A stretch of DNA of 64,000 nt from Cytobacillus oceanisediminis 2691 (GTDB lineage: Bacteria > Bacillota > Bacilli > Bacillales > Cytobacillaceae): assembly GCF_000294775.2 (NCBI RefSeq), contig NZ_CP015506.1, forward strand, positions 657,501 through 721,500, in the 5' to 3' direction. Every line of letters starts with the position of its first letter. Within the stretch, counting starts at the first letter, position 1. The notes under the pieces were generated by a model that was not told the origin of the DNA, ran no database searches, and worked only from the letters and a program-made list of their open reading frames with translations. Both the position numbers and the translations under genes were made by a program. Below, one piece after another: positions 33,865 to 43,106 of the stretch.

Positions 33865-34158
33865 ATGATTTTAGAAGCAGTAATGCTACAAGTAAAAGAA
33901 GGGATGGAGGAAGAATATGAACAAGCATTCCGTGAGGCATCAAAAATTATTGCTTCCATGAAAGGGTACATATCTCACGAGCTGCAGAGATGTATGGAAA
34001 TTAAGGGGAAATATCTATTACTTGTGAAGTGGGAATCATTAGAGGCCCATACAGTTGGGTTTAGACAATCGAAAGAGTATCAGGAATGGAAAAGACAGCT
34101 GCATCATTTTTATGATCCGTTTCCTGCAGTTGAACATTTTGAAAACGTTCCTCTTTAA
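33865..34158 (+). CDS. Antibiotic biosynthesis monooxygenase (ABM) family protein
   Basis: 97 residues, ferredoxin-like dimeric alpha-beta barrel. MILEAVMLQVKEGMEEEYEQAFREASKIIASMKGYISHELQRC and VKWESLEAHTVGFRQSKEY are typical of ABM/YgiN-like proteins. AAAGGGG sets ATG 33865, while the longer frame from 33835 lacks a site. A terminator follows about 17 bases after the stop. Confidence 0.88.
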   Translation: MILEAVMLQVKEGMEEEYEQAFREASKIIASMKGYISHELQRCMEIKGKYLLLVKWESLEAHTVGFRQSKEYQEWKRQLHHFYDPFPAVEHFENVPL

Positions 34159-34175
34159 TTGGTTTTTAATTAAAC

Positions 34176-34205
34176 AGCCTCCATACAGACATAAGGAGGC
34201 TATCA
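34176..34205 (+). terminator. Terminator after the ABM gene
   Basis: AGCCTCC pairs with GGAGGCT around a 12-base loop, then TATCATTTTA. TTTAGCTAACCCC follows, slightly reminiscent of the dispersed palindrome. Confidence 0.65.
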
Positions 34206-34311
34206 TTTTAATATTTAGCTAACCCCATTGGCGGATCATCCAGTTTCTCTCGTATGAAGGAAACCTCATCATTGTCTGAGATCATATAGGAGGTCCTGCT
34301 ATTCTGGTTTA

Positions 34312-34488
34312 TTATTTTGGGTCAGGTGTAAAACTTGGGTAAAATTCATCGTCTCCATGATTGGAGATTTCTCTACTGGTTTTCCAGTCTTGCTTACGAC
34401 CCGAAGAAGTGGCCGTAAAGGTACAAAGGTTATCCATCATTTTCTTGGCCAGGTTTGTTGAAAAGTGCCATTCATAGTTTTTGTCGAG
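34312..34488 (-). pseudogene. Unidentified minus-strand gene fragment
   Basis: A 58-codon open frame without a start codon (LDKNYEWHFSTNLAKKMMDN...SREISNHGDDEFYPSF) ends at TAA 34314. The composition is protein-like, and the 5' side is cut by a stop. It looks like the C-terminal remnant of a lost gene; family not recognised. Confidence 0.45.
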
Positions 34489-34554
34489 TTTATATATCTA
34501 ATATACAATTAATAATATATGATACTGGATCAGAAACTGTTTGGAGGAATTATT

Positions 34555-34845
34555 TTGACAGCAGATAAAAGTTTAAGGGTTTGTGAAAAGGGACATAAGT
34601 TTTACAAAAGCAGTGAGTGTAAAAGCTGTCCTATCTGTGATAAAGAGAATAAGCCTAAAGGTGGCTTCCTTTCGAAGCTCAGCGCTCCTGCAAGGAATGC
34701 ATTGGTTCACGAAGGAATAGACACTTTGAAAAAACTGTCAAAGTTCACTGAAAAAGAAATATTAAAAATTCATGGTATTGGACCAGCTTCCTTACCTATT
34801 ATGAGAACTTCCTTAAAAGAGGAAGGGCTTTCATTTAAAGAATAA
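34555..34845 (+). CDS. Zinc-ribbon plus RNAP alpha-CTD-like helix-hairpin-helix protein
   Basis: 96 residues. The N-terminal part has CEKGHKFYKSSECKSCPIC, a zinc-ribbon Cys/His set. The C-terminal part (LSAPARNALVHEGIDTLKKLSKFTEKEILKIHGIGPASL) is the helix-hairpin-helix fold of the RNA polymerase alpha C-terminal domain. Such small proteins may bind DNA; the role is unknown. TTG 34555 lies behind TTGGAGGAA. An intergenic element follows. Confidence 0.82.
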   Translation: MTADKSLRVCEKGHKFYKSSECKSCPICDKENKPKGGFLSKLSAPARNALVHEGIDTLKKLSKFTEKEILKIHGIGPASLPIMRTSLKEEGLSFKE

Positions 34846-34870
34846 AAGCTTCACTGGCAGGTTTTTCAAG

Positions 34871-34929
34871 AACTGCTGCTGATCAGGCAGTTTTGTTCTT
34901 TTTATACTAAAGGGCAAGATTGTTGAACA
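34871..34929 (+). repeat. Intergenic GGGGCAG-type element
   Basis: AACTGC...GGCAGTT hairpin, TTTTGTTCTTTT, then ATACTAAAGGGCAAGATTGTTGAAC. It begins about 25 bases after the stop. Confidence 0.75.
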
Positions 34930-35076
34930 CTTTAAGATTATTGTTTTTTTAGTTAAAAAAATGTTTTGTAAAAGAAACAATTCTGAATATAGTGATGTTT
35001 TTTCTGAACCTATACAAATTTTTAATTTTATTTGTTTTAGCAACACCTCAAGGATTAGAAGAAGGAGGATGAAGGG

Positions 35077-35556
35077 ATGAATGAAATTGGTGCATTACAT
35101 GAGTCAAATGGCAGTTATGCTTTAAGATTTGAGCGATTTTTTTCCCATAATCCAGAAGATGTTTTCCTTGTCATTACAAATCCCAATTCCTTCTCTCAAT
35201 GGTACCCTTTTGCAAAAGGGGAGATGGATCTCAGACTGGGTGGAAAAATTGCCTTCGATGATGGGGAAGGAACGACATATGAGGGTATCATTACAGAATT
35301 AGAAAAGCCATATTTATTTGGTTTCCGTGAAGTTGATGATCTGATAAACATTTCATTGCAGGAAGAGGGGAAAGGATGTCGAATGATCTTTACCCATACT
35401 TTTAAAGATGATTCATGGGCAGTTAATACAGCGGCAGGATGGCATAGGTGTCTGGATGTATTGGTCCTAATCGTCAATGGTGAACCAATTAAGTGGGACG
35501 ATAACTCAATTAAGCTGCGTAAAATCTATAGTGAAGCATTTAATATGGGAAATTAA
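35077..35556 (+). CDS. SRPBCC (START/AHSA1-like) family protein
   Basis: 159 residues. LRFERFFSHNPEDVFLVITNPNSFSQWYPFAKGEMDLRLGGKIAFD and the AGWHRCLDVLVLIVNGEP helix are typical of AHSA1-type START domains that bind hydrophobic ligands or chaperones. GAAGGAGG lies upstream of ATG. It is a single gene between an element copy and a terminator. Ligand unknown. Confidence 0.9.
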   Translation: MNEIGALHESNGSYALRFERFFSHNPEDVFLVITNPNSFSQWYPFAKGEMDLRLGGKIAFDDGEGTTYEGIITELEKPYLFGFREVDDLINISLQEEGKGCRMIFTHTFKDDSWAVNTAAGWHRCLDVLVLIVNGEPIKWDDNSIKLRKIYSEAFNMGN

Positions 35557-35561
35557 TATAG

Positions 35562-35590
35562 TGCGCCTTTCTTATAAAGAAGGCGTATTT
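35562..35590 (+). terminator. Terminator after the SRPBCC gene
   Basis: GCGCCTT and AAGGCGT pair around CTTATAAAG, then ATTTC. The following 500 bases hold two element remnants and no convincing gene. Confidence 0.65.
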
Positions 35591-35772
35591 CGGTGTCCCC
35601 TATACATTAAGAGTTTAGTTATTATTACGGGAGGGCGATATAGTGAGTATCTCACTTAATCAAACAGTGGCGTTTCTGCAAGAGTGGAGACACCATTAAG
35701 CTTCAGGGCAGATAAGATGAACAAGGGTGAGCGGTATTCATAGATGAATCATAAAAAGGTCTTAAGGTGTTT

Positions 35773-35803
35773 TCCTGTTAAAAGGGGCAGGTTTATTAGG
35801 ATA
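35773..35803 (+). repeat. Intergenic element, palindrome half only
   Basis: CCTGTTAAAAGGGGCAGGTT followed by TATTAGG retains the GGGGCAG centre but no terminator hairpin. Confidence 0.55.
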
Positions 35804-35978
35804 CTTAAGCTGTCTTTGTTGAATGAAGGGCTGAAACAATAATTAATTCTTGAGCCAGTATTATATATAGATATTAACTACTACATTATTTGCAATGACT
35901 ATAAAAAACAGATCCAGCTGCCAGCTTAGGCCGATTTTCTATTGTGCTGACATTAAGCAGCTTAACTGTATTATTGAC

Positions 35979-36037
35979 ATTACGGTCACGTTTCCACAGG
36001 ACGTGTCTTTTTTATTTGGGCCAAATTATTGAAGATG
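35979..36037 (+). repeat. Degenerate intergenic element
   Basis: TCACGT...ACGTG hairpin, CTTTTTTATT, then GGGCCAAATTATTGAAG in the palindrome position. It precedes the MscS gene. A separate GCTGCC hairpin remnant without a clear palindrome lies at 35917-35940. Confidence 0.45.
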
Positions 36038-36135
36038 AATGGGGAATGATAAAGAAAATATATGTTAAGGAAACGATATTTAAGGAGAAGGTAACAGATG
36101 ATCCTTGATATGTTCCTTTTTAAGGAGTGGCTGGG

Positions 36136-37026
36136 ATGGACCTGCTAACTTTTACAGAGGAATTTTTTAATTATATAAGGGAGTTTTTACTTTTAAGATT
36201 TACTCTATTTGCTTTGATTCTCATCACCTTTTCATTTGTCATAAACCGTATGATTGATTGGTTCTTTAGGAAGTCTAATTTCTTTGATGAAGAGGTAGAA
36301 CAGACGATACAAGGTGTAACCCGATCTATTTTTAGGTATGGAATTGCGATTAGCCTTGTTATTTATCTAATTAGTCAATTTGTAGATATAAAAGGTATTC
36401 TTGCAGGTGCAGGAATTGCCGGTGTGGTCATCGGTTTTGCTGCACAGCAGATGTTAAAGGACGTTATTTTGGGGTTCGCAAGATTAACGGATAAAGAGTT
36501 TCGTGTCGGTGATTTTGTTACTTTCAACGGGACAAGTTCAGGTACCATTGAGGAGATAAGTATTCGCTTTATGCAAATTCGGGAATGGTCGGGAAAACTC
36601 CTTACGATCCCGCATGGAGAGATTAGAGCGATACAAAATTTTAATAAAGGCTGGATGCGGGTTATTGAACGGATTACGGTAAGTTATCAGGAAGATCCAG
36701 CAAGAATAAAGGAATTGTTAGAGAAAGCAAGTGTGATCTGCAATGAAAAATTAGTTCATAGCCTGTATCGGTTAGGGGACGAGGCTGTTGAACCCTTTCA
36801 ATATATCGGGATTACAGACTTAAATCCAAACCATAAACATGTCGGGTACGAATTTTGTATTGTTGGCCTGGTTAAGCCTGAAGAGTATTTTGAAACGTCC
36901 AGGCAGGTAAGATTTGAACTAATGTCTTTATTTCATAAGAGTCAAGTACAAATGCCAACCGCGAACATGTTCATTCAAACTGAGAATTCACAGGACACTC
37001 TTGAGCAGCCTTCACCCAGCACGTAA
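36136..37026 (+). CDS. MscS-family mechanosensitive ion channel
   Basis: 296 residues. Three N-terminal helices lead to the pore-lining segment ILAGAGIAGVVIGFAAQQMLKDVILGFARLTDKEFRVGD, followed by the beta domain (GTIEEISIRFMQIREWSGKLLTIPHGEI) and the alpha-beta C-terminal domain. MscS channels open on hypo-osmotic shock. It resembles YkuT. AAGGAG 8 bases upstream sets ATG 36136. Confidence 0.93.
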   Translation: MDLLTFTEEFFNYIREFLLLRFTLFALILITFSFVINRMIDWFFRKSNFFDEEVEQTIQGVTRSIFRYGIAISLVIYLISQFVDIKGILAGAGIAGVVIGFAAQQMLKDVILGFARLTDKEFRVGDFVTFNGTSSGTIEEISIRFMQIREWSGKLLTIPHGEIRAIQNFNKGWMRVIERITVSYQEDPARIKELLEKASVICNEKLVHSLYRLGDEAVEPFQYIGITDLNPNHKHVGYEFCIVGLVKPEEYFETSRQVRFELMSLFHKSQVQMPTANMFIQTENSQDTLEQPSPST

Positions 37027-37206
37027 AAGAACCAGCTGATTTGGGAGCCCAGCCGTTTATGAGGAGCGGCAGCAAATTATTTAAAGTGTGGATTTCTGCA
37101 GTGATCTTGGTCTATTCACAGTTTTAGAAAGCACTTTTGAACATAATTTATGGTGATAAAATTTTGTGAATCAGAAAAAATAGGTTTAGGAAAGGAGGGA
37201 TTGCGA

Positions 37207-37584
37207 ATGTCTGTGAAAAAGCGGGTAACAGGATTGGCCTTTGTGTTTGCAATGCTTGTGGTTTTGTCAACTCCAGGCTCATTCGGCGTATTTGCCGAAT
37301 CCGATGTTTCAACTAAGGGGAAATCGATTGAGGTCGAGTTGAACGATGATTACTTTAATCCGAAGGTCATCACTATTCCGAATGGAACATCCACAACATT
37401 AATATTGAAAAATAAAGGTAAGAAGGAGCACACCTTTACAGTAGAAAAGCTCGGAATTGACGCCGAGATTCAGCCAGGAAAAGAAACGAGTATTTCCGTG
37501 AAGCCAAAACAGCCCGGTACATATGAACTGATATGCCGGTACCATTTCCAGGAAGGAATGGTTGGAAACGTAATAGTCAAATAA
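37207..37584 (+). CDS. Secreted cupredoxin-domain protein
   Basis: 125 residues with a signal peptide ending near FAES. The mature cupredoxin fold carries the type-1-like copper ligands His in KKEHTF, Cys and His in ELICRYHFQEGM and Met in the same loop. It probably binds copper or takes part in electron or iron transfer outside the membrane (EfeO/cupredoxin_1 type). AAAGGAGGG fixes ATG 37207. Terminator GGGGCC..GGCCC follows at once. Confidence 0.88.
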   Translation: MSVKKRVTGLAFVFAMLVVLSTPGSFGVFAESDVSTKGKSIEVELNDDYFNPKVITIPNGTSTTLILKNKGKKEHTFTVEKLGIDAEIQPGKETSISVKPKQPGTYELICRYHFQEGMVGNVIVK

Positions 37585-37589
37585 TAACC

Positions 37590-37616
37590 GGGGCCAATAA
37601 GGCCCTTGTTTTTTTA
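37590..37616 (+). terminator. Terminator after the cupredoxin gene
   Basis: GGGGCC-AATAA-GGCCC, then a T-run. Confidence 0.82.
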
Positions 37617-37763
37617 TGGTTGCAGGTATTTGCATAGTATTATCCAGATAGCACCATAACAGCTAACTTTCCTCTGCAAATGGATCATAAAAAGTTGTTC
37701 CGCCTCTATAAAATGCAAATATAATGTAGGGTAACATATAACCATTATAGAAGAGGTGAACAG

Positions 37764-38324
37764 GTGTATTTTTTAAAGCCTATCACGGATGAGGTTTATC
37801 TATTTCAAAAAATATTGAATAAATATAAAAAAACAATGAAGCTCATTCTAGTGTCTATTTTTACCTGTATTGCTGCTATTCTGCAGGCTGCTGGCGGCCT
37901 CTTGCCAGGTATAGGATATTTTTTAAGTCCGCTTGCCACTGCACCTATTCTGTTATGTTCCATGTTTTCCATTCCATTTGGAGTAATGTCCTATTCTCTG
38001 ACAATTATGTTGTTATTGATCCTGCAGCCATCTGAACTAATTATTTTTCCTTTTACTACAGGATTGTTAGGGCTTGGCATCGGGGCATCTTTTTCCTTTT
38101 TCAGGATGAGAATAAGTATTATTGCTGCTGGTGCAATCCTTTTAATGCTAGGAATTATGGGTTTACTATTTATTTTTCACTTTCCAGTTTTAGGTCCAGC
38201 CGTCTCTGATTCCTTTTCATTTCTTTCAGCGGGAGGTATCTTTTTATTTGTTTTCCTTTATAGCTGGTTATGGGTTGAGATTGCTTTAATCATTATTAAA
38301 AGATTAAAAATGATGATCATGTAG
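37764..38324 (+). CDS. Membrane protein of unknown function
   Basis: 186 residues with five hydrophobic segments (about 25-50, 55-75, 80-105, 112-135 and 150-175) and a charged cytoplasmic N-terminus. The layout and glycine-rich helices resemble small substrate-binding (ECF S-type) or DUF2232-like proteins, but no signature is decisive. GTG start behind GAGGTGA. Monocistronic. Confidence 0.7.
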   Translation: MYFLKPITDEVYLFQKILNKYKKTMKLILVSIFTCIAAILQAAGGLLPGIGYFLSPLATAPILLCSMFSIPFGVMSYSLTIMLLLILQPSELIIFPFTTGLLGLGIGASFSFFRMRISIIAAGAILLMLGIMGLLFIFHFPVLGPAVSDSFSFLSAGGIFLFVFLYSWLWVEIALIIIKRLKMMIM

Positions 38325-38391
38325 TGGTTTTCATTTAGATGGCAATCCATATAAGATATTTATCAGATTAAGCAGAATTCTATCATTATAC

Positions 38392-39816
38392 TTATGGAAC
38401 TATTTCAAAAACAGTGCCTTGATGTAAATCAGTCACTTTCATAGAGCCATAAACCCCTAAATATAATCTGGTCTGTTTCAGATTCGTCCCCAAATTAACA
38501 TAATAGGCTGATTGCGACCCAAAATCATAATCGGTTTGTATCACACTAAAGTCATTTTGTTTACCATTAGGTCTAATGATGGTATAAGCTAAAGCCCCTC
38601 TAACCTGAGGCTGTGATTCTTTCCGGGCAAGATCGGTAAACACAACGCTTCCTGTTAAAGCAGGGATTCTTTTCCCCATATAGACTTGCACTCCTGTCAG
38701 TGCAGTTCCTCCAAACTTATCGGGTCTGGGATCTTTATGAAAATAACTAGTTAAAGGCTGAAGACGACTCGCTGAAAGTGCTGCTGCTTCATTGTAAAAA
38801 GCCATTGTCTTCTCATCCAAATTCTGATTATTAGTGCAGTCTCTTATAATCGAAGCAGGAAAATCACCTTCCCAGCCCCGCCAGCCAAAGTTTATAAATC
38901 CTTCCTTGTCAGGTTCAGAATTCATCAAAGATGCTTGAATAAGCTGAGTAACCGGTATGGGTTTATAATGAACAAATGAATAAATCGACTCGACCAAATC
39001 CTGGCCGACATTTCCTGCATATTTAATATACTGATTATAAAACCTTTGAAATGAAATACCTGGAATATTGCGAACCCCTTTGGCCATTACCGTGAGGGTT
39101 TCCTGAATCGCTGCGGGAAGTTCATTAAAGCGTGTGACAATAGGGGGATCTAGGATATAAGTATTCTTATCTACATCAATTTCAATTATTTTACCGGCAA
39201 TCTCCAGATCATCCTGGCTTAAGTTAAATGGATCATAGCCTGATCCGCCATCTCCGGTTGTTAAAACAAGTCTGCCTGTTTCTGGTGAAAAATTTAAACT
39301 ATTGACCCCATTATGATTTGAAAATGGCCTTCTTAAGTTAAGTAAAGTCCTTCGTTTTTGGGGCCCGCCATTGGATTGTATAATCCATTCTTCGATTGTA
39401 TCAATATGGTCATATTGTGTTTCCCTATTCATCCATCTTAGGTTAAAAGTTTTAGGATCACAAGGGTCAGGATTAAACGATTCAGAAAGTGCACCCGGTC
39501 CTTGTGCTCCGGCTGCTGAATAATGAAGATAAAACAGACCGTTATAATAAAATTCGGGATGAAAGGCTAGTCCCAGCAATCCCCGTTCATCATATCCGCC
39601 ACCAGAAGCACCTAGTTTTAGGATTCTAGGGCGAATATCTAAAAAAGTCCTGATGCTTGAGTCTCTTATGTAAAAGATCTCTCCTACCTGGGTTGCAATA
39701 AATAGCCTTTCCTTGGAATCACCAGGAAGTATAGCTGTTTTCAAAACAGTAGGTAAATTTATCTTACTGGCAATGGGCCGTAAACCAACCTTAACTTTTA
39801 TCAACTGACTTTGCAC
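38392..39816 (-). CDS. PQQ-dependent sugar dehydrogenase-like (sorbosone dehydrogenase) beta-propeller
   Basis: 474 residues without an obvious export signal. LFIATQVGEIFYI, DERGLLGLAFHPEFYYNGLFYLHYSA, FSNHNGVNSLNFSPETGRLVLTTGDGG and INFGWRGWEGDFP follow the blades of soluble glucose/sorbosone dehydrogenases. It may oxidise sugars, but PQQ use cannot be shown here. The start is uncertain: GTG 39816 sits directly on AAGGGG, and TTG 39804 is better spaced. Monocistronic. Confidence 0.82.
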   Translation of the reverse strand: MQSQLIKVKVGLRPIASKINLPTVLKTAILPGDSKERLFIATQVGEIFYIRDSSIRTFLDIRPRILKLGASGGGYDERGLLGLAFHPEFYYNGLFYLHYSAAGAQGPGALSESFNPDPCDPKTFNLRWMNRETQYDHIDTIEEWIIQSNGGPQKRRTLLNLRRPFSNHNGVNSLNFSPETGRLVLTTGDGGSGYDPFNLSQDDLEIAGKIIEIDVDKNTYILDPPIVTRFNELPAAIQETLTVMAKGVRNIPGISFQRFYNQYIKYAGNVGQDLVESIYSFVHYKPIPVTQLIQASLMNSEPDKEGFINFGWRGWEGDFPASIIRDCTNNQNLDEKTMAFYNEAAALSASRLQPLTSYFHKDPRPDKFGGTALTGVQVYMGKRIPALTGSVVFTDLARKESQPQVRGALAYTIIRPNGKQNDFSVIQTDYDFGSQSAYYVNLGTNLKQTRLYLGVYGSMKVTDLHQGTVFEIVP

Positions 39817-39952
39817 CCCTTCATTTTTTTTCTTTTATAAGAATATGATTAGAACTGGCTATTAGTACCAAATTAGGCAGGGAACAAATCGGAACAAGAT
39901 AACGGATGTAAGTTCTCGTGTTAAAATGAAATAAAAAAATCAAGGAGCAGCA

Positions 39953-40165
39953 ATGTTTACGAAAAAGGATTACATAAGTTTAAAAGAACAGTTCATTGCA
40001 TGGCCACGCTGCGTTTAAGTGACAGAAGGCAAGCATCGGATTGTCATTTTAAGTGAGGATGAGCCTGCAGGCTTCTTCTATTTACCTTCAACAGAACGAG
40101 TAAGGAAGTATTGAGATAATCCGAACACTATAATTGCACTGCACTATCTGTTAATCATGGGAAAG
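39953..40165 (+). pseudogene. GNAT acetyltransferase pseudogene
   Basis: From ATG 39953 (AAGGAGCAG upstream) the translation runs with two in-frame stops (TAA, then TGA) and contains VTEGKHRIVIL..DEPAGFF...STERVRKY-stop-DNP. This aligns with VTEGQHRIVILFDGEPVGFF and STERVKEYSDNP of the intact GNAT gene at 60616-61092. The acetyl-CoA part is lost. It is a decayed paralogue. Confidence 0.8.
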
Positions 40166-40248
40166 TCTTTAACTATTTAGCGTGAAAAATAATGTCTATT
40201 GACTTAAAATCGCAGGGGGCAAATAACATAGAGGGTGGGGGAAGTCGA

Positions 40249-41181
40249 ATGAACATACATAATATATTGGTTGCAGGAAGCTATGAAAAGGAATTCCAGG
40301 AACAGCTGCCAGTTAATACATCTCAGAGCTTTCGTTTTAAGCAGGTTGCTGATATTACAGAAGAGGATTTATCATGGGCAGATGCCTATGTCGGTTCCAA
40401 GCCGTGTCGTGGCTTCCGCTTGGCCGATATGAAATGGGTACATTCCTTTAATGCGGGTGTAAATAATTATTTGGAAATTGATGGATGGAAGGAACATGAG
40501 ATTCTTCTAACCAGAACTGTTTGCTCGTTTGGACAAAGAATAAGCGAGTATTGTTTAAGCTATATTTTAAGAGATCTTCAAGCTCACCACTACTTTGAAG
40601 GAAAACAAAGGGAGAAGGAATGGGCTCCAAAAACTCCGAAAATGATGAAGGATCAAACGATTGTTATCTATGGTACAGGGGAGATTGGGCAGGAGACTGC
40701 CAGAGTATTTTCAAGCTTTGGATCCGCCGTCTATGGTGTCTCGCAAAGCGGGCAACCAAAGGAGTATTTCGAAAAGGTGGCAAAAACCAGTACTGGAAGC
40801 ACGCTGGCTGCAGAGGCAGATTGGATTATTAGCACATTGCCTTTGACAAAAGAAACAAGTAAGCTATTTAATCGTGAGTTTTTCAGTCATTTAAACGGAG
40901 CGGTCTTTATCAATGTCGGCAGAGGCCAAACAGTGGACGAGCAATCCCTTATTGAAGCGCTCAATTCCAAAAAAGTCCGTTATGCTGTGTTAGATGTTCT
41001 TGAAACAGAACCGCTGCCAGAGACTTCCGAGTTATGGGGAAGAGACGATATCATCATCACTCCTCATATATCGGCTGTGACAGAGCTGAATGAAGCGATC
41101 TCATGCTTTTGGGATACATTAAAGAGAATCGAAAATAATGATGCCATACCTAATAGGGTGGATTTTTTGAAGGGGTACTAA
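40249..41181 (+). CDS. D-2-hydroxyacid dehydrogenase family protein
   Basis: 310 residues. The NAD-binding domain has GTGEIGQETARVF, and the catalytic Arg, Glu and His lie in INVGRGQTVDE, VLETEPLP and ITPHISA. These enzymes reduce 2-keto acids to D-2-hydroxy acids. GGGTGGGGGAAG precedes ATG 40249, while the longer frame from 40192 has no ribosome site. A strong terminator follows after about 90 bases. Substrate unknown. Confidence 0.92.
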   Translation: MNIHNILVAGSYEKEFQEQLPVNTSQSFRFKQVADITEEDLSWADAYVGSKPCRGFRLADMKWVHSFNAGVNNYLEIDGWKEHEILLTRTVCSFGQRISEYCLSYILRDLQAHHYFEGKQREKEWAPKTPKMMKDQTIVIYGTGEIGQETARVFSSFGSAVYGVSQSGQPKEYFEKVAKTSTGSTLAAEADWIISTLPLTKETSKLFNREFFSHLNGAVFINVGRGQTVDEQSLIEALNSKKVRYAVLDVLETEPLPETSELWGRDDIIITPHISAVTELNEAISCFWDTLKRIENNDAIPNRVDFLKGY

Positions 41182-41272
41182 TAAAAGGCAAGTATGCCGA
41201 TTGGAAACTGAAAAAACGAAGCAGATAATAAAGGTAAGGTGAATTAATAACTGTTATAAAAATAAAAGGAGG

Positions 41273-41303
41273 AAGCCCTTCTCATTTGAGAAGGGCTTTT
41301 TAT
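41273..41303 (+). terminator. Terminator after the hydroxyacid dehydrogenase gene
   Basis: AAGCCCTTCTC and GAGAAGGGCTT form an 11-bp perfect stem around ATTT, then TTTT. Confidence 0.92.
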
Positions 41304-41382
41304 GTCTAAAAAAACGAAATGGACATTAGTAAGTATATGAATTTAAAGGGAGGAAATATTAAATAAAAAAGGAGGTGTTCAC

Positions 41383-42411
41383 ATGAAAAAGATTAAACCC
41401 ATTAAATTAAGTTCTTACAAAACAAACACCTCCGAAAAACTAACATCAGCAGAAATGGGAAAGCTTTGGGCTACTTATATGGGAAATAGCATGGCATCAT
41501 TTATTTTAAAATACTTTCTGCAGCATGTTGATGATAAACATATTAAGACCTTATTAGAAAATGCCTTACAACTATCAGAAGAATTCATGAAAACCATTAA
41601 AGGTATTTTCGAGAAAGATGGATTTCCCATCCCTAAGGGTTTTACGGAAGAGGATGTGAATTTAGGTGCTCCCAGACTGTTTTTGGATGAATTCTATGTC
41701 CACTACTTGAAGTATGCATCAAAAGCTGGATTGAGTATTTACAGTATTGCAATACCTCTTGTGTTTAGAGAGGACGTAAAAGAATTTTTTAGGCATTGTA
41801 TGGATTCCACCATGGATTTGATGGAGCAAATCAAAGAAATATTAATGCATAAAGGGCTAATAAGTAAACCCCCATTGATTCCAGTTCCAGAAAAAGTGGA
41901 ATTTGTTCATAAGGATTTTTTAAACGGCTATCTTGGAAATAAACGCCCTTTGCATGCTATGGAAATCACACATCTTTACGATAACATAGAAAATAATGTA
42001 ACAAGTAAAGCACTCATTATGGCATTCGCACAAGTAGCAAAGGATGAAAAGATACGCAAATTGTTCGAACGAGGAAAAGATCTTACCACAAATAATATTG
42101 AGAATTATAAGCAAAAACTGCATGATGAAGATTTGCCTTCCCCACCTTATCTGGATGACTTAATAACTAATACCATTTTTTCACCTTTTTCTGATAAGTT
42201 AATGCTCTTTCATAAGATGGATATGTTTTCAATAAAAGTTAGATCCTTCGGAAATTCTGTGGCTGTAAATGGCCGGCATGATATCGGGATGGTTTATTTG
42301 AAGGCAATTATGAAAAATTCATATTTTGTTGAGAATGCTGCAAGAATTATGATTGAGAAAGGATGGTTTGAACAACCTCCAGCTGCAGCTGATAGAGACA
42401 AGTTATCCTAA
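41383..42411 (+). CDS. DUF3231 family protein, two-module
   Basis: 342 residues with two similar four-helix modules (about 10-165 and 185-335). Each starts with a LTSAEMGKLWATYMGNSM-like helix, has a middle FLQHVDD or FAQVAKDEK helix, and the second ends ARIMIEKGWFEQPPAA. DUF3231 proteins are common in Bacilli and were linked to spore coats; the fold resembles ferritin-like bundles. GGAGGTG site upstream. A truncated relative lies at 23575-23793. Confidence 0.9.
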   Translation: MKKIKPIKLSSYKTNTSEKLTSAEMGKLWATYMGNSMASFILKYFLQHVDDKHIKTLLENALQLSEEFMKTIKGIFEKDGFPIPKGFTEEDVNLGAPRLFLDEFYVHYLKYASKAGLSIYSIAIPLVFREDVKEFFRHCMDSTMDLMEQIKEILMHKGLISKPPLIPVPEKVEFVHKDFLNGYLGNKRPLHAMEITHLYDNIENNVTSKALIMAFAQVAKDEKIRKLFERGKDLTTNNIENYKQKLHDEDLPSPPYLDDLITNTIFSPFSDKLMLFHKMDMFSIKVRSFGNSVAVNGRHDIGMVYLKAIMKNSYFVENAARIMIEKGWFEQPPAAADRDKLS

Positions 42412-42428
42412 TTACTGCTATGATTTTG

Positions 42429-42489
42429 AGAGCCCCCTCGCCGGAGAGGGGCTTTCTTCGCATTAAATGGTGCAGTATAGTTAAAAAGG
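42429..42489 (+). repeat. Intergenic element with terminator
   Basis: CCCCTC-GCCGGA-GAGGGG hairpin and TTTCTT, then ATTAAATGGTGCAGTATAG and TTAAAAAGG in palindrome position. Confidence 0.7.
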
Positions 42490-42552
42490 TCTTCTCCTAA
42501 TAAAGTCCGTCAGAAATCCTTTCTCTCCACGACCCCTATTCGCCTCGTATAT

Positions 42553-42637
42553 TACGAACGGGTGCATTAATATAGAGTTCCAGCTGCCAATTGGCGGTCT
42601 TTTTATTGCATAAAAGGTGCAGGCAGTTCAAGAAGGT
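42553..42637 (+). repeat. Intergenic GGGGCAG-type element with lead-in
   Basis: AACGGGTGCATTAATATAGA lead-in, GCTGCCAATTGGCGGT hairpin, TTTTTATTG, then AAAAGGTGCAGGCAGTTC and AAGAAGG. The lead-in is nearly repeated at 46439-46462. Confidence 0.82.
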
Positions 42638-42698
42638 AATGGTTTCATTAAACAAGAATATATATAATAGTCCGAGACTAATATGAGGTGGATTAAAA

Positions 42699-42911
42699 AT
42701 GGATAAAAGAGTGATATTCGATTTTGAAATTGAATTTACTAACGGCGGTGGATTACAAGGACAGGATTTCCGTCTTGATATTGATGGTGACGACATTACT
42801 GATGAAGAATTAGCGAATTATATTGTAGAGGATATGAGGTTGCTTATGGTTGGAGAAGTTAGAATACTTAACAAAAAAATAATTATTGAAAAACACAAAC
42901 GTAAATCATAA
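42699..42911 (+). CDS. Small conserved-looking soluble protein
   Basis: 70 residues (MDKRVIFDFEIEFTNGGGLQ...DIDGDDITDEELANYIVEDMRLLMVGEVRI...). Alternating strands and one acidic helix suggest a compact alpha-beta fold. No catalytic motif is recognisable. GAGGTGG ribosome site. It is a one-gene unit between two element copies. Confidence 0.7.
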   Translation: MDKRVIFDFEIEFTNGGGLQGQDFRLDIDGDDITDEELANYIVEDMRLLMVGEVRILNKKIIIEKHKRKS

Positions 42912-42921
42912 CAACTTACAA

Positions 42922-43004
42922 GACATGGAATTAAACTTTTACATCAAGCTGCCAATAGGCGGCTATTTTTCTTGTCTAATTAATGGGGCAGGCTAGTAAA
43001 GGAG
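42922..43004 (+). repeat. Intergenic GGGGCAG-type element
   Basis: AAGCTGCCAATAGGCGGCT hairpin, TTTTTCTTG, then TCTAATTAATGGGGCAGGCT and AGTAAAGGAGGG. Confidence 0.85.
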
Positions 43005-43106
43005 GGAATAGAGTTGTTTCGCTCTCGCCTTTCTTATATTTGTAAATGTTGGTATGGCTTTTGGGAATAATACATGTATCTGACAGCAATTTAAAGGATG
43101 ATCACT

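Noticed and set aside
39953..40165. In-frame TGA in the acetyltransferase pseudogene as a third selenocysteine
   Set aside because: The intact paralogue has Ser there, a TAA stop precedes it, and I see no hairpin. It is simple decay.
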